From Pseudomonadota bacterium (GTDB lineage: Bacteria; Myxococcota_A; Polyangia; Polyangiales; JAFGIB01): a stretch of DNA of 34,022 nt. The stretch covers positions 1-34,022 of the forward strand of contig JADGRE010000039.1 in NCBI GenBank assembly GCA_017881185.1. Direction: 5' to 3'. The notes beneath the pieces are model-generated. The model saw only the letters and a program-made list of their open reading frames with translations, was not told where the DNA came from and made no database searches. Both the position numbers and the translations under genes were made by a program. Below, piece by piece: positions 9,192-17,491 of the stretch. The stretch's first letter is position 1. Each line of letters starts with the position of its first letter.

Positions 9192-10357
9192 GTTTCACCT
9201 GCCAAGTCTTCGGCGCGCACCGGCTCGGCTGGAAGCTCGGCTGCGAGCTCGGGGGCAACTACGCGCACACGCCGCGCCGAGAAGAGGCCCGCCAGCCCTT
9301 TGGGCAAGAACAGAGTGACGCCCACGAACAGCGCGCCCAGCGCATACAACCACAGCTCGGGATACGCGCCGGTCAACCAGCTCTTCATGCCGTTGACCAA
9401 GAGCGCGCCGATCACGCCGCCCACGAGCGTGCCGCGACCACCCACGGCGACCCAGATGGCGATCTCGATCGAGTTCGAAGGCGCAAGCTCGCTCGGATTA
9501 ATGATGCCCACCTGCGGCACATAGAGCGCGCCTGCGAGACCGCACAAGATCGCCGACAGCGTCCAGACGAGCAGCTTGTAGTGGAATGGGTCGTAGCCGC
9601 AGAACATCACCCGACTCTCGGCGTCCCGCAGCGCGAGCAGCACGCGGCCGAGCTTGCTCGTGACGACGTACCGGCACAACAGATAACCCACCAGTAGCGC
9701 GAGCAGCGACGCCAGGTACAACGCTTGTTTGGTGGACTGCTCGGCGAGCGGGTAGTCGAGCAGGCGCTTGAAGTCGGTGAGGCCGTTGTTGCCACCAAAG
9801 CCCGTGTCGTTACGGAACATCAGCAGCATGAGCGCGTAGGTGAGCGCCTGCGTGATGATCGAAAAGTACACGCCGCGAATGCGCGAACGAAAGGCGAAGA
9901 ACCCGAACACCACGGCCAAGAGGCCCGGAACGAGCAGCGCCATGCACGCCGCGAAGCCGAAGTGCTGGAAGCCGTGCCAGTACCAGGGCAGCTCTTTCCA
10001 GTCGAGGAACACCATGAAGTCCGGCAACTCGGAGCGGTACACGCCGGCGGTGCCGATGGTGCGCATCAGGTACATGCCCATGGCGTAGCCACCGAGCGCG
10101 AAGAACACGGCGTGCCCGAGGCTGAGCACGCCCGTGTAACCCCAGACCAAGTCCATCGCCAGGGCGACGAGCCCGTAGCACAGGAACTTGCCCAGCAACG
10201 GCAGCATGCTGTCCGACAGATGCAACGCCGCACCCACTGGCACCAAGCGGTTGAGTGCCGGCACGCTCGCGAGCACGCCGAAGCCCACGGCCAGCGCCAG
10301 CCATTGCCGAGGCGAGTGCAAGGTAGAGACCAGCTCTTTGATGCGCGCGGTGCTCAT
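9188..10357 (-). CDS. urtC: Urea ABC transporter permease UrtC
   Basis: UrtC is one of the two inner-membrane permease subunits of the urea importer and belongs to the LivM branch of branched-chain-type permeases. The 389-residue product has roughly nine or ten hydrophobic segments, with family stretches VWGYTGVLSLGHAVFFALGG, RSRIRGVYFSIITQALTYAL and GGRGTLVGGVIGALLVN and the terminal VTLFLPKGLAGLF. It starts two bases from the urtB stop and overlaps urtD by four bases. The C-terminal tail after residue 365 is Ala/Glu-rich and not conserved. Confidence 0.95.
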   Translation of the reverse strand: MSTARIKELVSTLHSPRQWLALAVGFGVLASVPALNRLVPVGAALHLSDSMLPLLGKFLCYGLVALAMDLVWGYTGVLSLGHAVFFALGGYAMGMYLMRTIGTAGVYRSELPDFMVFLDWKELPWYWHGFQHFGFAACMALLVPGLLAVVFGFFAFRSRIRGVYFSIITQALTYALMLLMFRNDTGFGGNNGLTDFKRLLDYPLAEQSTKQALYLASLLALLVGYLLCRYVVTSKLGRVLLALRDAESRVMFCGYDPFHYKLLVWTLSAILCGLAGALYVPQVGIINPSELAPSNSIEIAIWVAVGGRGTLVGGVIGALLVNGMKSWLTGAYPELWLYALGALFVGVTLFLPKGLAGLFSARRVRVVAPELAAELPAEPVRAEDLAGET

Positions 10358-10358
10358 G

Positions 10359-11999
10359 TCAATTCTCGGCCGCCCTGCCCTTGAGCGCGAACAGACCTTG
10401 CGGCCGGCGTTGGATGAACAGCACGACGAACACCAGCACCAGGATCTTGCCCAGCACTGCGCCGGCGAAGGGCTCGAGCAACTTGTTCACTTCACCCAGA
10501 CCCAGCGCCGCCACCACGCTGCCCACCACCTTCCCCACGCCACCCACCACCACCACCATGAAGGAGTCGACGACGTACAGCTGACCAAGCTCTGGACCCA
10601 CATTGCCCAGCTGCGAGAGCGCGACCCCACCGAGCCCCGCGATGCCCGAGCCAAGCCCGAAGGTGAGCATGTCGATGCGTGCCGTCGGAATGCCCATGCA
10701 GCTGGCCATCGCGCGGTTCTGCGTGATCGCCCGCACCGACAAGCCCAGCCGCGTGCGGTTGAGCACGAACGCCAACAGCGACACCACTGCGGTGACGAAG
10801 CCGATGGTGGCCAAACGGTTATAAGGAAGCACCACCCCCGTCATCGGCTCGATCCCGCCCGACAGCCAATCCGGATTCGCCACGCTCACGTTCTGCGCGC
10901 CGAAGATCAGGCGCACGGTCTGGATCAGCATCAGCGAGATGCCCCAGGTCGCGAGCAGGGTTTCGAGCGGCCGACCGTACAAAAAGCGAATGACACTGCG
11001 TTCGAGCAGCATGCCAACCAGCATGCAGGTGGCGAACGCCAACGGCACCGCCAAGGCCAAGTACCAATTCAAGGCGGCAGGCGCGTACTTCTGAAACACC
11101 AACTGCGCGACGTAGGTCGCGTACGCGCCGAGCATGAGCATCTCGCCGTGCGCCATGTTGATCACGCGCATCAACCCAAAGGTGATCGCGAGGCCCAGCG
11201 CCGCGAGCAAGAGCACCGAGCCCAAGCTCAAGCCGTAGAACAGATCGCGCACGACCCGCGTGAGCAACTCCTGATGCTCGATGCTGTTGAGCGCACCACC
11301 TGCAGCGCCACGCACTGTGGCGTCAGGTTCGCGGAATTTGCCGTCTGCAGTCTTCTCGAGCAGCGCGGCGAGTTGGGTCTTGAAGCTGACCTCGCCGCTG
11401 TCGCGCATGGCGGCGATGGCCGACAGACGATGCCGCGGGTCGGGGCTGGTCAGGTCGATCTGCGCGAGCGACAACCGCAGCAGCTTGCGCACGGACGGAT
11501 CGATCTCACGCTTCAGCGCGGCGCGCATGGCCGGCACGAGCTTGTCATCGGACGCCTTGGCGAGCTCCTCGGCTGCAGCCAGGCGCACGGCTGGATCGGT
11601 CGAGCGCAACTGCAACTGCGCGATCGTGGGGCTGAGCGTGCGTCGCAACGCATTGTTCACCAGCGGTGTCTTGAGCCCTGCGCCTGCTGCCGCTGCCGGC
11701 TTGCCCGTGAGCGCGTCGAGCCACGCTCCGCTCTTGCCGTCGCGAACCAAGACGGCACCGCTACCGTCGACCCGAAGATTGCCGTCACGCAGCGCTTCGA
11801 GCATACGCAGCGCTGCAGGCTCCGAGCGCGCGCCCAACGCTTCGATGGCGGCCTGCAACGTATCGTGGTCGTCCGCTCCTAGCTTGGCGGCCACCGCCCC
11901 GAGCGGTTCTTGCTGCGCATGCGCCGCCGGCAGCGTGCTCGACAAGAGCCACCCAACCTCCAGCAACACTAAGATCACGCGTCTGACGCTTTGACTCAC
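10359..11999 (-). CDS. urtB: Urea ABC transporter permease UrtB with N-terminal HEAT-like periplasmic domain
   Basis: UrtB is the LivH-like permease partner of UrtC. The 546-residue product is about twice as long as a plain LivH protein. After a signal peptide ending about AAHAQQ (residues 1-29) comes a roughly 220-residue alpha-helical region with HEAT-like repeats (DPAVRLAAAEELA, DPSVRKLLRLSLAQ, DPRHRLSAIAAM), expected in the periplasm. The eight or so membrane segments follow, with LAITFGLMRVINMAHGEMLM, ATWGISLMLIQTVR and GLGSGIAGLGGVALSQ. GTG 11999 is chosen because AGGAG at 12006-12010 is well placed and the signal peptide then starts at residue 1; the frame is open to 12056. The extended UrtB form is known in proteobacteria; the function of the added domain is not established. 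Confidence 0.93.
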   Translation of the reverse strand: MSQSVRRVILVLLEVGWLLSSTLPAAHAQQEPLGAVAAKLGADDHDTLQAAIEALGARSEPAALRMLEALRDGNLRVDGSGAVLVRDGKSGAWLDALTGKPAAAAGAGLKTPLVNNALRRTLSPTIAQLQLRSTDPAVRLAAAEELAKASDDKLVPAMRAALKREIDPSVRKLLRLSLAQIDLTSPDPRHRLSAIAAMRDSGEVSFKTQLAALLEKTADGKFREPDATVRGAAGGALNSIEHQELLTRVVRDLFYGLSLGSVLLLAALGLAITFGLMRVINMAHGEMLMLGAYATYVAQLVFQKYAPAALNWYLALAVPLAFATCMLVGMLLERSVIRFLYGRPLETLLATWGISLMLIQTVRLIFGAQNVSVANPDWLSGGIEPMTGVVLPYNRLATIGFVTAVVSLLAFVLNRTRLGLSVRAITQNRAMASCMGIPTARIDMLTFGLGSGIAGLGGVALSQLGNVGPELGQLYVVDSFMVVVVGGVGKVVGSVVAALGLGEVNKLLEPFAGAVLGKILVLVFVVLFIQRRPQGLFALKGRAAEN

Positions 12000-12005
12000 G
12001 GCGGA

Positions 12006-12010
12006 CTCCT
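12006..12010 (-). promoter_or_regulatory. Ribosome binding site deciding the GTG start of urtB
   Basis: AGGAG on the minus strand with a 6-base spacer to GTG 11999. It settles the start of urtB, because the in-frame upstream codons (to 12056) lack any such site and would push the signal peptide 19 residues inward. Confidence 0.7.
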
Positions 12011-12071
12011 GCGTGAGCCACGCCTGCGCACCGTTACGCGCGCAGGACATGGCCACGCTCTGCGATCGTGG

Positions 12072-13448
12072 CTACTTGGCCGCCACCTTGGGTTCGGTGC
12101 AGTTGCCGCACATCCACGGGTAGGTCCAGTCAGCTACCTTCTTGGCACTGTCTGGCACGTACGGGCTCCAGGGCATCGCGCGGATCGGGCCTTCGGTCTT
12201 CCAGACGATCTGGAACTGACCGTTGGCTTGCACCTCGCCGATGTACACGGGCTTGTGCAGGTGATGGTTCTTCGCGTCCATCTCCTCGACGAAACCCGAC
12301 GGTGTATTGAAGGTCTGCCCGCCCACCGCTTGACGCACGGCGTCGACCTCGGTCGTGCCGGCCTGCGCAACCGCCTGCGCCCACATGTTGATGCCGGTGT
12401 AGGTCGCCTCCATCGGGTCGTTGGTGACGCGCTTGTCGCCGCCCGGCAGGTTGTTCTTCTTCACGTACGCCATCCACTTCGCGATGAACGCTTTGTTGAC
12501 CTGGTTGTCGATCGACATGAAGTAGTTCCAGGCGGCGAGCTGACCCACCAAGGGCTTGGTGTCGATGCCACGCAGCTCTTCTTCGCCGACCGAGAACGCA
12601 ACCACGGGCAGCTCTTCGGCCTTCACGCCCTGGTTGCCCAGCTCCTTGTAGAACGGCACGTTCGAGTCGCCGTTGATCGTGGAGATCACCGCAGTGCGCT
12701 TGCCCGTCGCGAACTTCTTCACGTCGGCGACGATGGTCTGGTAGTCGCTGTGCCCGAACGGCGTGTACTTCTCCATGATGTCTGCGTCAGCGATGCCCTT
12801 GCTCTGCAGGAAGTAGCGCAAGATCTTGTTGGTCGTGCGCGGGTACACGTAGTCGGTACCGAGCAGCACGAAGCGCTTGGCGCCGCCGCCCTCTTTGCTC
12901 ATCAGGTATTCCACCGCCGGAATCGCCTGCTGGTTGGGCGCCGCACCTGTGTAGAACACGTTGTACGAAGACTCCTCGCCCTCGTACTGCACGGGATAGA
13001 ACAAGAGACCGTTGAGCTCCTCGAACACTGGCAGCACCGACTTGCGTGACACGCTGGTCCAGCAGCCGAACACCACGGCGACCTTCTCCTTGGTCAGCAG
13101 CTCGCGGGCTTTCTCGGCAAACAACGGCCAGTTCGACGCCGGGTCGACCACCACGGGCTGGAGCTTGCGACCAAGCAAGCCACCCTTGTCATTGATCTCC
13201 TCGATCGCCATGAGCGCGACGTCTTTCAGCGAGGTTTCGCTGATCGCCATCGTTCCCGAGAGCGAATGCAAGATGCCGATCTTGATCGGCCCCTTGTCAG
13301 CTTTTGCCGGTTCTGCAGCCGGTGGCGCGACCGTAGGTGCGGCGGCGGTCGGTGCAGCAGGCTGCTCGGTCGCCGCGGGCGCGGGCTGGGAACAACCAAA
13401 TGCCAGCGCCAAGAGCGCGCCGGACGCTAAGATCTCTATCGTCCTCAT
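12072..13448 (-). CDS. urtA: Urea ABC transporter substrate-binding lipoprotein UrtA
   Basis: UrtA captures urea in the periplasm and delivers it to UrtBC. The 458-residue product has an N-terminal lipoprotein signal (ILASGALLALAFGC, Cys about residue 19), a 35-residue Ala/Pro/Thr linker, and then the substrate-binding fold with IKIGILHSLSGTMAISET, VFGCWTSVSRKSVLPVFEE and the urea-type LLFYPVQYEGEESS, which distinguish UrtA from amino-acid-binding relatives. ATG 13448 is used because GGAGGA precedes it; the open frame reaches 13481. It heads the operon: a 72-base gap separates it from urtB, and a 385-base divergent intergenic region lies upstream. The lipoprotein anchor and linker suggest inner-membrane tethering rather than free periplasmic release. 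Confidence 0.97.
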   Translation of the reverse strand: MRTIEILASGALLALAFGCSQPAPAATEQPAAPTAAAPTVAPPAAEPAKADKGPIKIGILHSLSGTMAISETSLKDVALMAIEEINDKGGLLGRKLQPVVVDPASNWPLFAEKARELLTKEKVAVVFGCWTSVSRKSVLPVFEELNGLLFYPVQYEGEESSYNVFYTGAAPNQQAIPAVEYLMSKEGGGAKRFVLLGTDYVYPRTTNKILRYFLQSKGIADADIMEKYTPFGHSDYQTIVADVKKFATGKRTAVISTINGDSNVPFYKELGNQGVKAEELPVVAFSVGEEELRGIDTKPLVGQLAAWNYFMSIDNQVNKAFIAKWMAYVKKNNLPGGDKRVTNDPMEATYTGINMWAQAVAQAGTTEVDAVRQAVGGQTFNTPSGFVEEMDAKNHHLHKPVYIGEVQANGQFQIVWKTEGPIRAMPWSPYVPDSAKKVADWTYPWMCGNCTEPKVAAK

Positions 13449-13833
13449 GGGTCCTCCGTTGAGTTCTGCGCCGCGTCCCACCGGCCAAGAGCCGCGAGTG
13501 TCGGGTCGTGCCGTTGCAGCGCGATCGCCGTCGTGAGCTGGAGCCTGCGCTGGCGTTGTTTCTTCGCGGTATCGGAACCGTTAAGTTTGTGTGGGTTGGT
13601 GATGAATGCGCATGCACGTCGTCAGCTACAACACACCGTGAGCACGCTCGTGTTACACGCCGGTTACATGAGCGCGCGCTAGCATCGGCAGGCCATCTTC
13701 ACGATGGTCCTTTGCGCACGACCATTTAACTGGAGCGCAACGCCCGCGAAACAGCGCCTCCGCTAGGTTGCGCGTGTCGACGCACGTGTGTCTGCTGCGC
13801 ACAACGCGCAGCCTGCAACGAAAGGCAGAGCCC
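13449..13833. promoter_or_regulatory. Divergent intergenic region between urtA and the first cysteine hydrolase
   Basis: These 385 bases must contain the promoters for the 12-kb urt-ure operon (leftward) and for the hydrolase-permease pair (rightward). It is less GC-rich than the genes, with stretches such as TTAAGTTTGTGTGGG near 13580. It holds the perfect 11-base palindrome CGTGTTACACG (13649-13659) and a motif AATGCGCATGCACG (13605-13618) that recurs near 17375. I could not find a convincing sigma-54 pair (TGGCAC/TTGC) or an NtrC box, so nitrogen control through NtrC is not supported by sequence alone. Confidence 0.6.
13649..13659. promoter_or_regulatory. Perfect palindrome CGTGTTACACG, candidate operator
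   Basis: An 11-base inverted repeat (five-base arms CGTGT/ACACG around a central T) lies midway between two divergent genes, where a dimeric regulator could control both. The protein that would bind it is unknown; no regulator gene is present in the window. Confidence 0.3.
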
Positions 13834-14502
13834 ATGACCACCACCTTGGTGGGTGCAGAGCCCGAACCGATCGCCATCGATCCAGCGCGCACCGCCGTCG
13901 TGATGATCGACATGCAGCGCGACTTCCTCGAGCCCGGCGGCTTCGGTGAAACCCTGGGCAACGACGTGTCTCTGCTCAACGCCGCGGTCGCGCCCTGTCG
14001 CGCGTTACTGCAGAGCGCACGCCGCCAGGGCTTGCTGGTCGTGCACACGCGCGAAGGACATCGCGCCGACCTCAGCGACGCGCCGCCTGCGAAAGTAGAG
14101 CGTGGCGCGCCCAGCCTACGCATCGGTGCACCCGGCCCGATGGGCCGCATCTTGATCCGCGGCGAAGCTGGCCACGACATCATCCCCGCGCTGTATCCGG
14201 CGGCCGGTGAGCCAATCATCGACAAGCCGGGCAAAGGCGCATTCTACGCCACCGAGCTGCACGCCATTCTGCAGCACCGTGCGATCGCCACGCTGATTGT
14301 CTGCGGCGTCACCACCGAAGTCTGTGTGCACACCACCGTGCGCGAGGCCAACGACCGCGGCTACCGCTGCATCGTGCCGTCGGACTGCTGCGCGTCTTAC
14401 TTCCCCGAGTTTCATGAAGTCGGGCTGCGCATGATCAAAGCGCAAGGTGGAATCTTCGGCTGGGTCTCCGACTCGGCCCGAGTCTTGGCGGCGCTCGGCT
14501 GA
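13834..14502 (+). CDS. Isochorismatase-fold cysteine hydrolase (biuret/triuret hydrolase relative)
   Basis: A 222-residue amidohydrolase of the isochorismatase-like cysteine hydrolase superfamily. The catalytic triad is visible as D26 (MIDMQRDF), K131 ([10 protein letters not shown]) and C164 ([11 protein letters not shown]). It shares HTREGHR, the KPGKG block and REANDRGY with its paralogue at 16543-17226, the closer biuret hydrolase relative. It differs in the region that shapes the substrate pocket: [20 protein letters not shown] instead of [20 protein letters not shown], and a longer [15 protein letters not shown] before the C-terminal loop. Triuret, another ureide, or ureidoacrylate are possible substrates; I cannot decide among them. 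ATG 13834 has AAGG about 10 bases upstream. The permease starts 53 bases downstream, suggesting co-transcription. Confidence 0.88.
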   Translation: MTTTLVGAEPEPIAIDPARTAVVMIDMQRDFLEPGGFGETLGNDVSLLNAAVAPCRALLQSARRQGLLVVHTREGHRADLSDAPPAKVERGAPSLRIGAPGPMGRILIRGEAGHDIIPALYPAAGEPIIDKPGKGAFYATELHAILQHRAIATLIVCGVTTEVCVHTTVREANDRGYRCIVPSDCCASYFPEFHEVGLRMIKAQGGIFGWVSDSARVLAALG

Positions 14503-14555
14503 GCGGGCACCGTCGTCGGAACAACGCCACTGCAAACGTTATTGGAGGTGCTCAC

Positions 14556-16139
14556 ATGACCGAGAAAAAACCAGTGCTCTGGACACCCGGCGATTGGAAC
14601 GCGTTCTTCGGATTCGGTACCAACATCCTCGTCAACTTGCTCGTGCTCTCCGGGCTCTTGCGCTTCGTGCTCAAGATGCCCGACCAGCTGGTGTTCGGCA
14701 GAATCCTGCCGGCCACCGGCCTGATGATGTGCCTGAGCACGTTCTACTACGCCTGGCTCGCCTACAAGCTCGCGAAGAGCACAGGCCGCACGGACGTGTG
14801 CGCCTTGCCTTCGGGCATCAGCGTGCCGCACATGTTCGTGGTCACCTTCGTGATCATGCTGCCGATCGCGTCCAAGACCCACGACCCGGTGCAAGGTTGG
14901 GAGGCCGGCCTCACCTGGGTGTTCATTCAGAGCTTCGTGCTCATGGTCGGTGGCTTCATCGCACCGGTGATTCGACGCATCACACCTCGCGCCGCCCTGC
15001 TCGGCACCCTCGCGGGCGTGTCGCTCGCGTTCATCTCCATGCGCCCTGCCCTCGAGATGTTCATGACGCCGGTGATCGGCATCGTCTGCTTCGCCGTGAT
15101 CTTGGCCAGCTGGTTCGGCGGCGTGCGCTACTTCAAGGGCATGCCTGCAGGCCTCGTCGCAATTGCCGTCGGCACCTCGATCGCTTGGATCTCCAGCTCG
15201 CTTGGCCTCGGCTACGGCGGCATGAGCGTGGCGAAGCTCGCACAGTCCGTCTCCAACTTTGGCTTTTCGTTCCCCACGCCGGCCTTTTCCCACGTGTTCT
15301 CCGGTTTCAAGTTCCTCGGTGTGATCCTCGTCACGGCGATCCCCTTCGGCATCTACGATCTCGTCGAGGCCATGGACAACGTGGAATCTGCCGCAGTGGC
15401 AGGCGACAGCTTCCCCACCACCCGCGTGCTCACCGCCGACGGCATCGTCAGCTTGATCGGTTGCATGATGGGCAACCCGTTCATCAACGCCGTGTACATC
15501 GGACACCCGGGCTGGAAGGCCATGGGCGGTCGCATCGGCTACTCGGCGGCGACAGGCGCGATGGTGCTCGTGCTCTCGTGGTTCGGCGTGATCTCCCTGA
15601 TCGTCGCGCTCGTCCCTGTCGTCGCGATTTCACCCATCTTGCTCTACATCGGCATGCTGATGGGCGCGCAGGCGTTCCAGGAGACGCCCAAGAGCCACGC
15701 GCCCGCCATCGTGCTCGCGCTTGCGCCGCATCTGGCGGCCTGGGGCAAGCTGCAAATCGACAACGCTCTGGGCGCAGCAGGCACGAGCGCTGTCGAAGTC
15801 GGCCTCGACAAGCTCGGCCAGGTGGGCGTGCTGTATCAGGGTCTGTCGGTGATGGGCGGCGGCGCAATCTTGGGCGGACTCGTACTGGGCGCCATCACGG
15901 TGTTCATCATCGAACGGCAGTTCGCCAAGGCCGCGGCCTTCGCCATGACGGGGTCCGTGCTCACTTTCTTCGGCTTCATCCACGGTGAAGCCATCGGCAT
16001 TGCGCAGACTCCGGTGGTCGCCGTCAGCTACGTCGGCGTCGCAGTCATCCTGTTTGGCTGCAGCAAGTACGCGGCCATCGTGCCTGCCGTATCAGGCGTG
16101 CATGAAAGCCACGACGTCCTGCCGGTGCCCGCGGAGTAA
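14556..16139 (+). CDS. AzgA-like NCS2 family permease
   Basis: A 527-residue inner-membrane transporter with about 12 to 14 hydrophobic segments. The AzgA/NCS2 signature is clear in AMDNVESAAVAGDSFPTTRV followed by GCMMGNPFINAVYIGHPGWK, and in PSGISVPHMFVVTF near the N-terminus. The family imports purines and related heterocycles by proton symport, but this subgroup differs from true AzgA, and its place between two biuret-type cysteine hydrolases suggests uptake of their substrate (a ureide, biuret or triuret); that specificity is inference. The ribosome binding site is strong, GGAGG at 14544-14548 with a 7-base spacer. It converges with the cupin gene, only 12 bases away, with no obvious terminator. 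Confidence 0.9.
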   Translation: MTEKKPVLWTPGDWNAFFGFGTNILVNLLVLSGLLRFVLKMPDQLVFGRILPATGLMMCLSTFYYAWLAYKLAKSTGRTDVCALPSGISVPHMFVVTFVIMLPIASKTHDPVQGWEAGLTWVFIQSFVLMVGGFIAPVIRRITPRAALLGTLAGVSLAFISMRPALEMFMTPVIGIVCFAVILASWFGGVRYFKGMPAGLVAIAVGTSIAWISSSLGLGYGGMSVAKLAQSVSNFGFSFPTPAFSHVFSGFKFLGVILVTAIPFGIYDLVEAMDNVESAAVAGDSFPTTRVLTADGIVSLIGCMMGNPFINAVYIGHPGWKAMGGRIGYSAATGAMVLVLSWFGVISLIVALVPVVAISPILLYIGMLMGAQAFQETPKSHAPAIVLALAPHLAAWGKLQIDNALGAAGTSAVEVGLDKLGQVGVLYQGLSVMGGGAILGGLVLGAITVFIIERQFAKAAAFAMTGSVLTFFGFIHGEAIGIAQTPVVAVSYVGVAVILFGCSKYAAIVPAVSGVHESHDVLPVPAE

Positions 16140-16151
16140 GAGCCGAGCCGT

Positions 16152-16505
16152 TCAGTCGAGGAACACCACTGGCCCCTGCCACACGGCGAGCACCACGCAA
16201 CCATCGTCACTCACGACGCTGTGGGCGGTGTGCTCGCCGTGAATGAGACAGCTGCCCGCAGCATAGCTGCCGTCGTCGTCGCGCTGCGATCCGCGCAGCA
16301 CGACGATGTGCTCGTAGCCAGTGTGCTTGTGCCGGGGCAAACGCGCGCCGGGTTGATAACGCAGCAACGCAGCCGACGGGCCGCGGTCGGCATCGCCGTA
16401 TAAGCGCGCGATCTCGATGCCCGGCCGCAGCGGCTGCCACTGCATCTCATCGAAGCTCTGCTCGCTGCCAAAGAGTTGGGGTAGCAAGAGCCGACGCACG
16501 TTCAT
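16152..16505 (-). CDS. Small cupin-domain protein (ChrR-like cupin)
   Basis: A 117-residue single-cupin protein. Metal ligands are visible in cupin motif 1 as HKHTGYEHIVVLRG (His-X-His-X4-Glu with a following His) and in motif 2 as HGEHTAHSV. The order and the preceding LLRYQPGARLPR match the ChrR/anti-sigma-type cupins, here without the zinc-binding anti-sigma domain. It lies 37 bases downstream of the biuret hydrolase-like gene on the same strand, so the two are probably co-transcribed. Function is not known; a small-molecule sensor or an auxiliary enzyme for the pathway are both possible. Start is ATG 16505, or GTG 16514 which adds three residues; neither has a strong ribosome binding site. 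Confidence 0.8.
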   Translation of the reverse strand: MNVRRLLLPQLFGSEQSFDEMQWQPLRPGIEIARLYGDADRGPSAALLRYQPGARLPRHKHTGYEHIVVLRGSQRDDDGSYAAGSCLIHGEHTAHSVVSDDGCVVLAVWQGPVVFLD

Positions 16506-16542
16506 CGTGTGCACCCGGCCAGTCGATCACCCTGGGCGCGCG

Positions 16543-17226
16543 TCATGAGATGGCCGCAATCAGCGCGCGTGCGGTGGAGACGGCACCGAAAACCCCGTGC
16601 TGCATCTTCACCATGTGCAGCGCGGCCTTGTGGTTGCCGAGGTCGGTCGCCGCACAGCAGTCTGCCAAGAGCACGCACTCGAAGCCGCGGTCGTTGGCCT
16701 CGCGCATGGTCGTGTGCACGCACACGTCCGTGGTGATTCCGGTCAGCACCAGGTTGCGGATCCCGGCAAGGCGCAACACCATCTCGAAGTCCGTGGCGTA
16801 GAACGAGCCTTTGCCAGGCTTGTCGATGATCGGCTCCCCCGGCAACGGCGCCAGCTCGGGGATGATCTCCCAGCCGGGCTCTCCACGCACCAGCACGCGC
16901 CCGCATGGGCCCGCGTCGCCGATGCCGGCGCCGATCTGCCGTGAACGCCAGCGCTTGTTCGCCGGCAAATCGCTCAGATCGGGCCGGTGACCCTCGCGGG
17001 TGTGAATCACGTGGTAGCCCGCGCCGCGCATGGCGCGCAGCACGGCGCTGATCGGCTCGATGCAAGCGCGCGTCTGCGCGATGTCGTAGCCCATCTGGTC
17101 CACGTAGCCGCCCTTCCCGCAGAAATCGATCTGCATGTCGATGATGACGAGCGCTGTGTTGTCGGACCGCAGATCGCCGTCGTAGGGCCACGCGTAAGGC
17201 TCGCAGTCGCTGAGGGTCTTTGTCAT
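16543..17226 (-). CDS. biuH: Biuret amidohydrolase-like cysteine hydrolase
   Basis: A 227-residue cysteine hydrolase expected to cleave biuret to allophanate and ammonia. The triad is D30 (IIDMQIDF), K136 ([10 protein letters not shown]) and C169 ([11 protein letters not shown]); the spacings of 106 and 33 residues equal those of the Rhizobium leguminosarum BiuH triad (Asp36, Lys142, Cys175) as I recall it. The [35 protein letters not shown] and [20 protein letters not shown] stretches also match BiuH closely from memory, including the Gln in KMQHGVFG of the mobile loop. Biuret hydrolase activity is therefore likely, though related cysteine hydrolases share this scaffold. The gene runs opposite to its paralogue and the permease and shares a divergent intergenic region with the porin gene. 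Confidence 0.82.
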   Translation of the reverse strand: MTKTLSDCEPYAWPYDGDLRSDNTALVIIDMQIDFCGKGGYVDQMGYDIAQTRACIEPISAVLRAMRGAGYHVIHTREGHRPDLSDLPANKRWRSRQIGAGIGDAGPCGRVLVRGEPGWEIIPELAPLPGEPIIDKPGKGSFYATDFEMVLRLAGIRNLVLTGITTDVCVHTTMREANDRGFECVLLADCCAATDLGNHKAALHMVKMQHGVFGAVSTARALIAAIS

Positions 17227-17491
17227 GCGGGCTCGCTCCTGTGACTGGACACTTGTGTCATTGCTAGCCCGTGTGCGTTACGGCTTCATGTCTCGAAGGT
17301 TTCCCGTTCAACACAAAGTGTCGCGCGTTTCTCTTACAGCCGTGATGTGCGCATCAAGGAGCACGATGGCAACAATGTTCATGCACGCGAAACCGCATGT
17401 TCATACACGCCGACTACGTGGACATGGTTAGTGCAGCAGACGCGGCGATCACCGGTGGTGAGTCCGACGACTGCTGCACGCGAGAGAACTT
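17227..17491. promoter_or_regulatory. Divergent intergenic region between the biuret hydrolase and the porin gene
   Basis: These 265 bases should carry both promoters. The distinctive content is a 14-base direct repeat, ATGTTCATGCACGC at 17375-17388 and ATGTTCATACACGC at 17397-17410 (13 of 14 identical), with a 22-base period that places both copies on the same face of the helix. A similar sequence occurs in the urtA intergenic region. Confidence 0.5.
17375..17410. repeat. Two direct repeats of ATGTTCATRCACGC, 22-base period
   Basis: Copies at 17375-17388 and 17397-17410 differ at one base. The spacing is about two helical turns, as expected for tandem regulator binding sites. The related AATGCGCATGCACG lies at 13605-13618 in the other nitrogen-gene intergenic region. 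Confidence 0.5.

Noticed and set aside
10188..11882. A 564-codon plus-strand open frame opposite urtB
   Set aside because: Antisense shadow; no ribosome binding site or recognisable domain.
13449..13833. Sigma-54 promoter and NtrC sites upstream of the urea operon
   Set aside because: GG-N10-GC spacing occurs once (near 13661) but without TGGCAC/TTGC consensus, and no TGCACC-N5-GGTGCA box is present.
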